Source: Armatimonadota bacterium
Lineage (GTDB): Bacteria; Armatimonadota; UBA5829; DSUL01
Reading direction: 5' to 3'
DNA: 50,565 nucleotides
Assembly (NCBI GenBank): GCA_020846715.1
Contig: JADLDK010000037.1
Location: 1 to 50,565 of the forward strand
In this document: piece by piece, positions 34,955 to 43,111 of the stretch
Numbering within the stretch: position 1 is the stretch's first letter
Layout: the number at the start of each line of letters is the position of its first letter
Translations under genes and position numbers: made by a program
Notes under the pieces: generated by a model
The model's input: only the letters and a program-made list of their open reading frames with translations
Databases searched by the model: none
What the model was told of the DNA's origin: nothing

Positions 34955-36067
34955 TTGGCAAAAGACAAGCAGCCGCCTGCGCTCGTTCAGATTGCCGAAG
35001 AAGAACGCTCCGTCGCCGGCATGAAGGAGATTGCCGAGCGTGTTGGCGTCTCCAAGACCACTGTGCACCGGGCTTTGACAGGCCACGGCCGCATCAGCGA
35101 GACCACGCGCGCCCGAATCCTAAAAGTGGCCGCGGAGCTGGACTACACTCCCAACATCCTCGCGCGCTCGCTGCGCCAGCAGAAGACCGGCACAATCGGT
35201 GTCATCACCAGCGGTGTGGCCAGCACGTTCCACTCCAGCCTGCTTGGAGCTATTGAGGAAGCCGCCTCCGGGCAGGGATTCAGCCTTCTCTTGAGTGTCA
35301 CCGGTGGCCGCCCGGACCTTGAAGAGCACTATCTCAATGTTCTGCGGGAAAAGCGGGTGGATGGTCTGCTGATCTCCCCGTCGGACACCGTGCACAATGT
35401 CGAACACTTCGAACGCCTCAAGCGCGCGGATCTGCCTTTTGTGTTTTTCGATCGCGCTTTGCCTGCGGTTTCGGCGGATGCGGTGATGACGGATCACCGT
35501 CTGGGCGGACAGCTCGTGGCGGAGCACGTCATCCTCGGCGGCCGCAAGAAAATCGGTCTGCTCAGCCCTGCGCTCAGCAACGTTCTTCCAAGCTCCGTGC
35601 AGGAGCGCATTGCGGGAATACAGGATATGGCGGTTCAACACGGCGCCCAGGTTACCTTTATGGGGTTGGACGGACCCTGGGAGCCGCTGGAAGACTACGG
35701 GGCGCACTCGCTGGACACATTCCTGGACGGCGGAGGCGACATCAACGCGCTTCTGGCGATCAACGACAACTACGCGATTGGCGCTTTGTGGGCATGTTCC
35801 CAGCGCGCTTTGCGCGTCCCCGAAGACCTGGCGATTGCGGGATACGACGATCTGGATGTCTCCAGCTTTGTCGTTCCACGCCTCACTACTATCCGCCAGC
35901 CGACGCGCCAGGTGGCCTGGGAGGCGGTCAAAATGCTGCTGTCGCGCATGGGCGGCGCGCGGCCTGACGAAGCCGTCACAATCCGCCTGCGCCCGACTCT
36001 TATGGAACGGGAATCCACACCCAGGCTCGAGCATCCGCCTTCGTTGACAGCACCCTCCGAGCCTTGA
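34955..36067 (+). CDS. LacI family transcriptional regulator
   Basis: A 370-residue repressor from a TTG start with AAAGGA seven bases upstream; the open frame extends to 34907. The helix-turn-helix is near residues 25-50: MKEIAERVGVSKTTVHRAL then TGHGRISETTRARIL, followed by the hinge helix LDYTPNILARSLRQQ. The periplasmic-binding-protein-like effector domain includes GVITSGVAST, VDGLLISPSD, FVFFDRALP, and the C-terminal AGYDDLDVSSFVVPRLTTI signature. Such proteins respond to sugars or nucleosides. The two MBL genes just upstream, or its own promoter with GTTAC repeats, are the likeliest local targets. No sugar transporter is nearby. Confidence 0.92.
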   Translation: MAKDKQPPALVQIAEEERSVAGMKEIAERVGVSKTTVHRALTGHGRISETTRARILKVAAELDYTPNILARSLRQQKTGTIGVITSGVASTFHSSLLGAIEEAASGQGFSLLLSVTGGRPDLEEHYLNVLREKRVDGLLISPSDTVHNVEHFERLKRADLPFVFFDRALPAVSADAVMTDHRLGGQLVAEHVILGGRKKIGLLSPALSNVLPSSVQERIAGIQDMAVQHGAQVTFMGLDGPWEPLEDYGAHSLDTFLDGGGDINALLAINDNYAIGALWACSQRALRVPEDLAIAGYDDLDVSSFVVPRLTTIRQPTRQVAWEAVKMLLSRMGGARPDEAVTIRLRPTLMERESTPRLEHPPSLTAPSEP

Positions 36068-36073
36068 TATACT
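36044..36073 (+). promoter_or_regulatory. Strong sigma-70 type promoter for the small RNA
   Basis: A perfect TTGACA (36044-36049) is followed after 18 bases by TATACT (36068-36073, 5 of 6). It overlaps the last codons of the LacI gene and places the transcription start near 36080. Confidence 0.75.
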
Positions 36074-36079
36074 CAGCGA

Positions 36080-36238
36080 GGTCGGCTGCCCCGTGATCTA
36101 CTGTGTTCGGACTGGCTGACCGGCTTGTCTGCAGCGCAAGTATGGCTGCGGGATTATTTTACGCGGCTGGGCGAACTGGCAGCGACGCACAAGGGCGGGC
36201 CCAACGTTCCGGGATGACCGGCGCGCGGGGCTTTTTTT
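36080..36238 (+). ncRNA. Candidate 6S-like small RNA
   Basis: A transcript of about 158 bases is predicted between the strong promoter and a seven-T run (36232-36238). Its ends pair: GCCCCGUG (36088-36095) with CGCGGGGC (36224-36231), an 8-bp closing stem directly before the T run. Inside, CUUGU/ACAAG (36124-36128 with 36189-36193) and CUGC/GCAG (36129-36132 with 36179-36182) continue a rod. An apical hairpin GCUGCG/CGCGGC (36145-36150 with 36162-36167) caps it. The open middle has a small CCGG-GATGA-CCGG hairpin on the 3' side. This closing stem, bubble and terminal stem plan is that of 6S RNA, the sigma-70 polymerase regulator. An attenuated leader of accB is the main alternative. Confidence 0.5.
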
Positions 36239-36303
36239 GAACCACTCAGGGCGAGAAAGCTCGGGCCCGTTTCTAACGGCTCCGCGGGCTCCGCACGGCA
36301 ATT

Positions 36304-36801
36304 ATGGCCTCGGACAAGATAGACCTACAAGAAATCCAGCAGCTTATCGCTCTCGTTGAGAAGTACGGCCTCGCTGAACTCAGCGTCTCTGAGAAGAGCC
36401 TTACCGTCACCGTACGCAATGCGCAGGAGACTGTGGAGATCGAAGAGCTGGAAGCCGCGCCAGTCACCAGACCTCGCGCTGCGCTTGCCCGGCGTACCGC
36501 GGCCTCAGCGCCACCCAGCGCCGCAGTTCAGCAGCCAGAGCGGCCCACAGTCCCGCTAGTCTCCCCGATGACCGGAGTCTTCTATACATCTCCCTCGCCG
36601 GATGCGCCTGTTTTCGTGGAACCTGGAGAAGTCATTCGGGTCGGGCAGACCGTTGGCCTGATTGAAGCGATGAAAGTCTTCAGCGAAGTGCCCTCAGAGA
36701 TCAGTGGGCGGCTTGTCGAGATCAGGGCGCAGAATGGGGCGCTTGTTCAGGCCGGTGAAACGCTGATGCTTGTTGAGCCGATGGAAGGTACGGAGGAATA
36801 G
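36304..36801 (+). CDS. accB: Acetyl-CoA carboxylase biotin carboxyl carrier protein
   Basis: BCCP carries the biotin that shuttles carboxyl groups to acetyl-CoA in fatty acid synthesis. The 165-residue protein has the N-terminal helix (IDLQEIQQLIALVEKYGLAEL), an Ala/Pro-rich linker (about 52-80) and the biotinyl domain with the biotinylation site EAMKVF (Lys124; more usually EAMKLM). The thumb-like insertion PSPDAPVFVEPGE marks the AccB type rather than other biotinyl domains. accC does not follow; instead hom begins two bases after the stop, so accB heads an amino-acid operon. No clear ribosome binding site precedes the ATG. Confidence 0.93.
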   Translation: MASDKIDLQEIQQLIALVEKYGLAELSVSEKSLTVTVRNAQETVEIEELEAAPVTRPRAALARRTAASAPPSAAVQQPERPTVPLVSPMTGVFYTSPSPDAPVFVEPGEVIRVGQTVGLIEAMKVFSEVPSEISGRLVEIRAQNGALVQAGETLMLVEPMEGTEE

Positions 36802-36803
36802 AT

Positions 36804-38096
36804 TTGAGCGATCAGGGCGTCATTGGGGTTGGGATTATCGGGTTTGGCATTGTCGGGCAGGGCACTTACAGCATTCTGCGTGACAACGCCGAGACGATCG
36901 AGCGCCAGGTCGGCCGCCCGGTGCGTGTGGTCAGTGTGGCGGATCTGCGCACGGAATTGCTCAAGGAGAAGCTCGATCCCAATGTCCGCGCATCCGCCGA
37001 TGCTGAGGCTCTGATACGCGATCCGGACGTGCATATTGTCTGTGAGCTGATAGGCGGGGTAAATCCGGCCGGGCGCTTCGTGCGCATGGCGCTGGAGGCG
37101 GGCAAGCACGTGGTTGTGGCAAACAAGGAGCTGCTGGCCAAGCAGGGACCCCAGCTTCTGGAGCTTGCCGAAAAAAACAGCGCGGACTTCTATTTTGAAG
37201 CCAGCGTTGGCGGTGGGATTCCCATCATCTCGCCGCTGCGAATCGGGCTGGCTGGCAACCAGATTGAGAAGATCATCGGCATTGTCAACGGCACCACAAA
37301 CTACATTCTGACGCGCATGTCCGGGGAAGGCGGCTCCCTGGAAGACGTCCTGCGCGAAGCCCAGGCTCTGGGCTATGCTGAGTCTGACCCCACCAACGAT
37401 ATCGAAGGCTACGACGCGCGCTACAAGATCACAATTCTGGCGTCTCTGGGCTTCCACGCGCGTCTCAACGTGGATCAGATTTTGTGCGAAGGTATCTCTG
37501 GCCTGAAAGCTACGGACGTCAACAATGCGCGAGACCTTGGGTACAACATCAAACTGCTCGCTGTCGCCAAGCGCACTCCGGACGGCATTGAGGCGCGGGT
37601 CCATCCGGCTCTGGTGCCGCTTTCACACCCGATAGCCTCTGTTTCCGGTGTGAATAATGCCATATTTGTCACGGGAGACGCTGTCGGAGACATAATGGTT
37701 TACGGGCCGGGAGCGGGCGGCATGGCCGCGGGCAGCGCCGTCGTCGGAGATATTGTCGAAGTCAGCCGCAATATTGTCTCTGGATCAAACGGACGGCTCA
37801 AGACCCTTGAGTTCCGCGATCTGCCTGTGCAGGCTACGGGCGATATCGTCTGCCGCTACTATGCGCGCATGCGGGTTGAAGACCACCCGGGCGTTCTGGC
37901 CGCCATCGCCACCCAGTTTGGAGACTGCGATGTTTCCATCGCTTCGATGGTGCAAAAGACGGCGGAAGACGGTGTGGCGGAGCTTGTCTTTCTGACACAC
38001 GAAGTCAAAGAGCGCGACATTCAGGAAGCGCTGGAGCGCATCCGTCAGTTGGACGATGTTGACGAGATCTGTTCGGTCATACGAGTTGAGGAGTAG
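36804..38096 (+). CDS. hom: Homoserine dehydrogenase
   Basis: It reduces aspartate semialdehyde to homoserine, the branch to threonine and methionine. The 430-residue protein starts at TTG with GGAGGA seven bases upstream. The NAD(P)-binding motif GVGIIGFGIVGQGTY, the VVANKELLA motif, the substrate site FYFEASVGGGIPII and IIGIVNGTTNYILTRM are diagnostic. Lys and Asp residues in SDPTNDIEGYDARYKITILA complete the active site. A C-terminal ACT domain (about 350-430: ARMRVEDHPGVLAAIATQFGD) implies feedback inhibition by threonine. thrC follows after five bases. Confidence 0.96.
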   Translation: MSDQGVIGVGIIGFGIVGQGTYSILRDNAETIERQVGRPVRVVSVADLRTELLKEKLDPNVRASADAEALIRDPDVHIVCELIGGVNPAGRFVRMALEAGKHVVVANKELLAKQGPQLLELAEKNSADFYFEASVGGGIPIISPLRIGLAGNQIEKIIGIVNGTTNYILTRMSGEGGSLEDVLREAQALGYAESDPTNDIEGYDARYKITILASLGFHARLNVDQILCEGISGLKATDVNNARDLGYNIKLLAVAKRTPDGIEARVHPALVPLSHPIASVSGVNNAIFVTGDAVGDIMVYGPGAGGMAAGSAVVGDIVEVSRNIVSGSNGRLKTLEFRDLPVQATGDIVCRYYARMRVEDHPGVLAAIATQFGDCDVSIASMVQKTAEDGVAELVFLTHEVKERDIQEALERIRQLDDVDEICSVIRVEE

Positions 38097-38101
38097 CTGA
38101 G

Positions 38102-39184
38102 ATGGAGGCTGTCGCCACAGAGGCCGCAATGCGGCGCTCAGGAATTATACAGAGATACCGGCAGTGGATGCCGGTGACGGACGCCACACCCGTCATTACC
38201 CTCTTTGAGGGAGACACGCCTCTCATTCCCGCACCGGCGCTGGCTGCGGCAATTGACTCTAAACTGAAGATTTATCTGAAGTATGAGGGGCTCAACCCCA
38301 CGGGTTCCTTCAAAGACCGCGGTATGACAATGGCCATCTCCAAAGCTGTCGAAGCTGGGGCCAGGGCGGTCATCTGCGCCTCCACCGGCAACACCGCCGC
38401 TTCTGCCGCTGCGTATTCGGCCAGGGCTGGCATCAAATGCGCCGTGTTGCTCCCGGCGGGAGAGGTCGCTCTGGGGAAGGTCTCGCAGTCTCTGATGCAC
38501 GGAGCCACCGTCATCGCTATTGACGGAAACTTCGACGACGCTCTGCGCCTTGTGCGTGAGATCACCGATGAGTATCCCATCGAGCTTGTAAACTCGCTCA
38601 ATCCCTACCGTATCGAAGGGCAGAAATCCGGCGCTTTTGAGATTTGCGACGCGCTGGATGGGCCGCCGGATTTTCACTGCATTCCTGTGGGTAACGCGGG
38701 CAACATCACCGCGTACTGGAAAGGCTACACGGAGTACTTCAACGCGGGCCGGATTGACCGCCGTCCAAAAATGCTGGGGTTTCAGGCCGCAGGCTCGGCG
38801 CCCATTGTCAAAGGCCATCCGATAGAAAACCCTGAGACTCTCGCGACCGCTATCCGCATCGGAAATCCTGCAAGTTGGAAGCAGGCTGAGGCCGCGCGCG
38901 ATGAATCTGGCGGAATGATCGATATGGTTACGGATGAGGAGATCGTGGAGGCTTACAAAATGCTGGCCAGACTGGAAGGCGTCTTCTGTGAGCCAGCTTC
39001 GGCGGCCAGCGTGGCAGGTTTGCGTAAGACGGCCGCATCCGGCTACTTCTCCGAACCCGCCACAGCCGTTTGCATTCTCACCGGGCACGGGCTGAAAGAC
39101 CCGAACCGCGCCGTAAGCTGCGCCGATCCGCTGGTGGAGTTGCCGCCTGACAAGGGCCGCATCCTCGATCTGCTGGGGTTTTAG
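38102..39184 (+). CDS. thrC: Threonine synthase
   Basis: A PLP enzyme converting O-phosphohomoserine to threonine. In this 360-residue protein, GDTPLIPAPALA leads to the PLP lysine in NPTGSFKDRGM (Lys71), then ICASTGNTAASAAAYSARAG (the Asn contacts PLP) and the phosphate-binding glycine loop IPVGNAGNITAYWKGY. It is the short class without the long N-terminal extension. It needs phosphohomoserine, yet no thrB homologue is in the operon; the ApgM-like gene downstream is the candidate supplier. Confidence 0.95.
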   Translation: MEAVATEAAMRRSGIIQRYRQWMPVTDATPVITLFEGDTPLIPAPALAAAIDSKLKIYLKYEGLNPTGSFKDRGMTMAISKAVEAGARAVICASTGNTAASAAAYSARAGIKCAVLLPAGEVALGKVSQSLMHGATVIAIDGNFDDALRLVREITDEYPIELVNSLNPYRIEGQKSGAFEICDALDGPPDFHCIPVGNAGNITAYWKGYTEYFNAGRIDRRPKMLGFQAAGSAPIVKGHPIENPETLATAIRIGNPASWKQAEAARDESGGMIDMVTDEEIVEAYKMLARLEGVFCEPASAASVAGLRKTAASGYFSEPATAVCILTGHGLKDPNRAVSCADPLVELPPDKGRILDLLGF

Positions 39185-39199
39185 GTAAGCCGGTCTCTC

Positions 39200-40129
39200 A
39201 TGAGCTCTGATACCACAGTCTTTCACAGCCAGATTCCCGGGGTTGAGCTGACCGGCAGAGGCAAAGTGCGCGATCTCTACGATCTGGGAGACAGTCTGCT
39301 GTTTGTCGCGACAGACCGCCTCTCCGCCTTCGATGTCGTCTTTCCAACTCCGATTTCGGGCAAGGGCCGCGTGCTCACGCAGATGACGCTGTTCTGGCTG
39401 GAACAGCTTTCCGGCATCGTTGACAACCACCTGATCACCGCAGATATAGAAGAGATTTTGCGCGCCATCCAGTCCGCAGGCGCTACAGACCTCCAGAGCA
39501 GCCGCCAGATGCTTGAAGGCCGGTCAATGCTGGTCCAAAAGACGCGCCCGTTTCCCGTCGAATGCGTTGTGAGGGGCTACATTGCCGGCAGTCTGTGGAA
39601 GGAGTACCAGGACGCCGGAGGCCACGCCACCATTCATGGCCATGTGTTGCCAGCGGGCCTGCGGGAGTCAGACAGGCTTCCCGAACCGGTTTTCACACCT
39701 GCCACCAAAGCCGAGTCAGGGCACGATGAGAATATCAGCAGCGTTGAAGCCGCCCAGATTGTGGGTGAAGATGTCATCTGCCGTCTGGAGGAGCTGAGCC
39801 TGCAGATTTATGATCGGGCCAGTAAAATCGCTTCTGAGCGCGGCATGATTCTTGCCGATACAAAGTTTGAGTTTGGCGCGATCAACAGCGAGATCATCCT
39901 CATTGACGAAGCGCTCACGCCGGACTCTTCGCGCTTCTGGGATGCCGGAACGTATGAGCCGGGACGGCCGCAGGAGGCCTTCGACAAGCAGTATGTGAGA
40001 GACTGGGTGCTCAAACAGGGGTGGAATCGCCAGCCGCCCGCGCCCGCCCTTCCGCAGGAGGTCGTTGAAGGCACAACCCGCCGTTACCAGGAGGCTTACA
40101 GGCGTCTGAGCGGCCGAGACATAGAGTAG
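39200..40129 (+). CDS. purC: SAICAR synthetase (phosphoribosylaminoimidazole-succinocarboxamide synthase)
   Basis: PurC joins aspartate to CAIR in purine synthesis with ATP. The 309-residue protein is of the longer Ade1-like class. Motifs are RGKVRDLYDLGD, LLFVATDRLSAFDVVFPTPI with GKGRVLT, VECVVRGYIAGSLWKEYQ, EPVFTPATKAE-GHDENIS, ERGMILADTKFEFG and IDEALTPDSSRFWDA. All substrate-binding blocks are intact. It follows thrC by 15 bases. The link to threonine synthesis may simply be shared aspartate demand. Confidence 0.96.
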   Translation: MSSDTTVFHSQIPGVELTGRGKVRDLYDLGDSLLFVATDRLSAFDVVFPTPISGKGRVLTQMTLFWLEQLSGIVDNHLITADIEEILRAIQSAGATDLQSSRQMLEGRSMLVQKTRPFPVECVVRGYIAGSLWKEYQDAGGHATIHGHVLPAGLRESDRLPEPVFTPATKAESGHDENISSVEAAQIVGEDVICRLEELSLQIYDRASKIASERGMILADTKFEFGAINSEIILIDEALTPDSSRFWDAGTYEPGRPQEAFDKQYVRDWVLKQGWNRQPPAPALPQEVVEGTTRRYQEAYRRLSGRDIE

Positions 40130-40190
40130 GCGACCGTACATTGCGTCTCACGCTCTCACGTACCGGGCGTTTGCGTGGCATATCTGAACT

Positions 40191-41375
40191 ATGAAGTACA
40201 TCCTCCTTGTTTTCGATGGTATGGCTGACATTCCAGGCCCGGAGCTGGATGGCAAGACGCCGCTTATGGTGGCGCGTACACCGTTTATGGACGATCTGGC
40301 CAGCAAAGGGCTGGTCGGTAAAACCGTAAACCATCCGGACGGGATGTATGCGGGTTCGGATGTGTGCAACATGTCCATTCTGGGCTACGACCCCGCCCGG
40401 TACTACTGCGGCAGGGGCCCGCTGGAAGCCGCGAGTGTCGGCATCCCGCTGGACCGCGCCGACGTCGCTTTCCGCTGCAACCTCATCACCACAGACGGGG
40501 AGCATATTCTCAACTCCTCTGCGGGGCATATCTCCACCGAAGAGGCCCGGCCACTCATTGACTGCGTTGCGCAAAAGCTCGGCAGCCGCACAGTTCAGTT
40601 TTATCCCGGAGTTTCCTACCGGCATCTGATGGTGTGGCGTGACGGAAAGGACGACATCCACTGCGATGAGCCTTACCGGTTTATTGGAGAGCCTGTCAGC
40701 GAGCATCTGCCCAGGGGTGACGGGGAGGAGAAGCTGCGGTCTCTGATCTGGGACTCAGTAGATCTTCTGGACAACCACCCTGTCAACAAGCGCCGCAGGG
40801 ATGAGGGCCTTCCGGTGGCCAACATGGTGTGGTTCTGGGGACAGGGGCGCGTGCCGGACTTGCCATCCTTTCTGACCAAATACGGCAAGCGCGGGTCTGT
40901 CGTCGCCGCCGTGGACCTGGTTCGCGGCATTGGACGCATATCCGGGCTGCGCGTTGTGGACGTACCGGGGGCGACAGGCTACGTGGACACCAACTACGCC
41001 GGCAAGGGAGAATACGCCTTCGAAGAGCTGCGCGAGATGGATTTCGTGTTCGTCCATGTGGAAGCTCCGGATGAGGCCGGTCATGAAAAGGACGCCGAAA
41101 AGAAGATATTTGCGATCGAGCAGTGCGACGAGCTTGTCCTTGGCACAATTCTGCACCGCATGAAGCGCTACGATGATTTTCGCATCCTCATCCTGCCAGA
41201 CCACCCCACGCCCATCTCCACAGGCGGTCACTCGCAGGAGCCTGTTCCCTTCCTGCTGTTTGACTCTCGACGCCACCGCGACAACTCCGTGCCTTTTGAC
41301 GAGCGTGCGCTGGAAGACGCCAGGACGTTTGTGGACGACGGAACCCAGCTTCTCCCGATGCTCTTCAAGAGCTGA
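40191..41375 (+). CDS. ApgM-like alkaline-phosphatase-superfamily protein: phosphoglycerate mutase or proposed homoserine kinase
   Basis: A 394-residue member of the cofactor-independent phosphoglycerate mutase (ApgM) family. Metal and nucleophile motifs are LLVFDGMADIP, the Ser-containing GSDVCNMSILGYDPARYY, GRGPLEAAS, VHVEAPDEAGHEKD and LPDHPTPISTGGHSQEPVPF. A bacterial subfamily of ApgM that sits next to hom and thrC has been proposed from genome context to be a non-orthologous homoserine kinase (the TIGR02535-type model). This copy fits: it is in the same operon as hom and thrC, with no thrB seen. Start ATG at 40191, 61 bases after purC. Which reaction it performs is not decided by sequence alone. 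Confidence 0.88.
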   Translation: MKYILLVFDGMADIPGPELDGKTPLMVARTPFMDDLASKGLVGKTVNHPDGMYAGSDVCNMSILGYDPARYYCGRGPLEAASVGIPLDRADVAFRCNLITTDGEHILNSSAGHISTEEARPLIDCVAQKLGSRTVQFYPGVSYRHLMVWRDGKDDIHCDEPYRFIGEPVSEHLPRGDGEEKLRSLIWDSVDLLDNHPVNKRRRDEGLPVANMVWFWGQGRVPDLPSFLTKYGKRGSVVAAVDLVRGIGRISGLRVVDVPGATGYVDTNYAGKGEYAFEELREMDFVFVHVEAPDEAGHEKDAEKKIFAIEQCDELVLGTILHRMKRYDDFRILILPDHPTPISTGGHSQEPVPFLLFDSRRHRDNSVPFDERALEDARTFVDDGTQLLPMLFKS

Positions 41376-41429
41376 TTTTGGCTCTGCTCACAATCTCCTC
41401 TCACATATCTTCAGAAGCCCGAACAGGGG

Positions 41430-41435
41430 TATAAT
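41430..41435 (+). promoter_or_regulatory. Candidate -10 element for the STN-like gene
   Basis: A perfect TATAAT lies about 49 bases before the chosen start of the next gene. The -35 region (TCTTCA, 16 bases upstream) is poor, so activation or an alternative contact may be needed. Confidence 0.4.
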
Positions 41436-41483
41436 TGAAACAGACGACACTTGTTGATGAGGATGGGCTATCGGGAGTGTATG

Positions 41484-42362
41484 ATGAGAAACTTGATCGC
41501 AGTACTTGTGATGGTGGCGCTGTCCGCAGGCGTCAGAGCGCAGCCTGCCGATAAGGGTCCGCTTGTCAGTGTCACCGGGCAGAATATGGACGTGACAACT
41601 GCCCTGTCAGTTTTGGCCCGCCAATCTGACACCACGATCATGGCTGCACCAGAGGTGACCGGGACAGTTGACCTCGCGCTGGCTAACCTCCCGCTGGAAG
41701 ATGCGCTGGATGCAGTCTCACGCGCCGCCTATCTTCGGTGGCGCAAGGTGCTCGCGCCTCCCGGGATCACACGCACAGAGCTGCAGAGGATGGTCACTGA
41801 CGCCGACAGCGTAGATACCGCCAGCATCGTAGTCGCGCCCACTGGTTCGAGACCCGCAACAGCGGTCCTTTCCGGGGCCGCGGCGGAAAAGCTCTGGGGT
41901 TCAGCCTCTGATCTGGGTCTGCGTGAAGTCTACTGGGTGTATTCTCCGTCCGCGCCGACCACCAGCGTTGTCGTCAAGCCTCTTGAGTCCACCACGGCAG
42001 CGAGCTCTACTCAAACGTCCGCGTCCGGGACTGAGACCAGCGCAGCCACCTCTGCGGACTCTACTGACAACCAGCCTGTAACCACTCCGTCTCAGGCCTA
42101 TGATAAGGTCAGTAGTATGCTCTCACAACTGAGTCCCGAAGAAGCTATGGGCGTTCTTCGCCAGGCGCAGCAGGATCTGGTCGCGACGTACGCCCCGCTG
42201 GTTGAGCCCGAGTTTATCCCGCCGGTCGTCACGGGCAGCTCCCCGGCCTATATCCGTCCTGGAAATGCCGCAGTCTGGGGGCCGCCTCGACTCCGCACAA
42301 TGCAGCCGAATGCGCCGGTGATCTTCAGGCCTTCGTTACCGCCCTACTACTGGGCTTACTAG
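41484..42362 (+). CDS. Secreted protein with STN-like (secretin N-terminal) domain
   Basis: From the ATG at 41484 (GGGAG six bases upstream) the 292-residue protein has a signal peptide (MRNLIAVLVMVALSAGVRAQ). It is followed by an STN-like module (about 27-80): VSVTGQNMDVTTALSVLARQ, TIMAAPEVTGTVDLALANLP, LEDALDAVSRAAYL. STN domains occur in secretins and TonB receptors and bind partners in the periplasm. A Ser/Thr-rich linker (about 170-205) and a Pro/Tyr-rich C terminus (PSLPPYYWAY) follow. No secretin beta-domain is present. It converges with a gene related to type II secretion ATPases, which may hint at a shared process. Confidence 0.6.
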   Translation: MRNLIAVLVMVALSAGVRAQPADKGPLVSVTGQNMDVTTALSVLARQSDTTIMAAPEVTGTVDLALANLPLEDALDAVSRAAYLRWRKVLAPPGITRTELQRMVTDADSVDTASIVVAPTGSRPATAVLSGAAAEKLWGSASDLGLREVYWVYSPSAPTTSVVVKPLESTTAASSTQTSASGTETSAATSADSTDNQPVTTPSQAYDKVSSMLSQLSPEEAMGVLRQAQQDLVATYAPLVEPEFIPPVVTGSSPAYIRPGNAAVWGPPRLRTMQPNAPVIFRPSLPPYYWAY

Positions 42363-42409
42363 GGAGCTCTGGTCAGTCTCCTGGAGAAGTCAGGGCGCCG
42401 GGCTGAGAT

Positions 42410-43006
42410 TCAGCCGCGCAGACGCAGCACTATCTCCTCGCCGTACTTGCCGCCCGTCACGCATACGTCAAGCCGGAACTGAGTCCCCTGCTGCACGACT
42501 GCGATCTCTCCGCGCTGGTCTTCGACGTCTGAGGCAATATCCAGACTGGCCAGGATCTTCAGACGGATCAGCAGAGGGCTCTGGAGTGATTTGGGCACTG
42601 TGCGCGCTTCGCGCAGCCACCCGTTTACTCTATACAGTACGCGCACGTCCCGTTTTCGCGGCTGCACCTGGACTTCGCTTGCGCCGCGGTTGATGGCGTC
42701 AAAGAGGATGCGGTTGGCAAGGGCGACGATCGGACTCTCTTCGATATCTTCATCGGCCAGGACCGGGCGTTCCTCAGAGATACCGCGCATCGAGTTCACC
42801 AGTAGCCGCGCCACCTCTTTGTCCCGTCTGCACCGCTCACACGCGCAGAAGTGGTAGGCCATCGCGCGCCGCTGAGTGAGTGTCAGCCCGCCGCAGACGT
42901 AGTCCGTCAACAATTCTTGAGCTTCAAAACAGTCCATTGCCGTGCCACGAGCCACAAGTCGCCAGACTCTCTGACTCAGTAGCAACATACCCTGCATTCG
43001 GGTCAT
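42410..43006 (-). CDS. Anti-sigma-type zinc finger fused to the non-catalytic part of a GspE/PilB ATPase
   Basis: A 198-residue protein with two parts. Residues about 24-65 form a zf-HC2 (zinc-binding anti-sigma type) module: Cys26 and His52-x3-Cys56-x2-Cys59. Residues about 92-196 match the N2-type domain just before the ATPase core of type II secretion/type IV pilus ATPases: PIVALANRILFDAINRGASEVQVQP, RVLYRVNGWLREA, LLIRLKILASLDIA, FRLDVCVTGGKYGEEIVLRL. The protein then stops: there is no Walker A, Asp box or Walker B. The short gap downstream contains no remnant of them, so it does not look like a simple frameshift. ATG 43006 or 42937 may be the start; neither has a strong ribosome site. 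Confidence 0.75.
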   Translation of the reverse strand: MTRMQGMLLLSQRVWRLVARGTAMDCFEAQELLTDYVCGGLTLTQRRAMAYHFCACERCRRDKEVARLLVNSMRGISEERPVLADEDIEESPIVALANRILFDAINRGASEVQVQPRKRDVRVLYRVNGWLREARTVPKSLQSPLLIRLKILASLDIASDVEDQRGEIAVVQQGTQFRLDVCVTGGKYGEEIVLRLRG

Positions 43007-43111
43007 TCCAATGCAGCTCTTGAGGAAAATGGCGGAGGTATCAGCAGACGCGGGAACTCAGAGCAGCGCTCTCAGTCCTGCCCCGTGCCCCATGCGCATC
43101 TCAGGGACTCG

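Noticed and set aside
36142..36240. Short frame ending in TTT TTT TGA inside the candidate small RNA
   Set aside because: It could be a leader peptide, but it has no ribosome site and no run of threonine or other regulatory codons; the stop is formed by the terminator T run.
38138..39430. Long minus-strand open frame (430 codons)
   Set aside because: Antisense to thrC and the start of purC, both unmistakable; the frame has no domain and no ribosome site.
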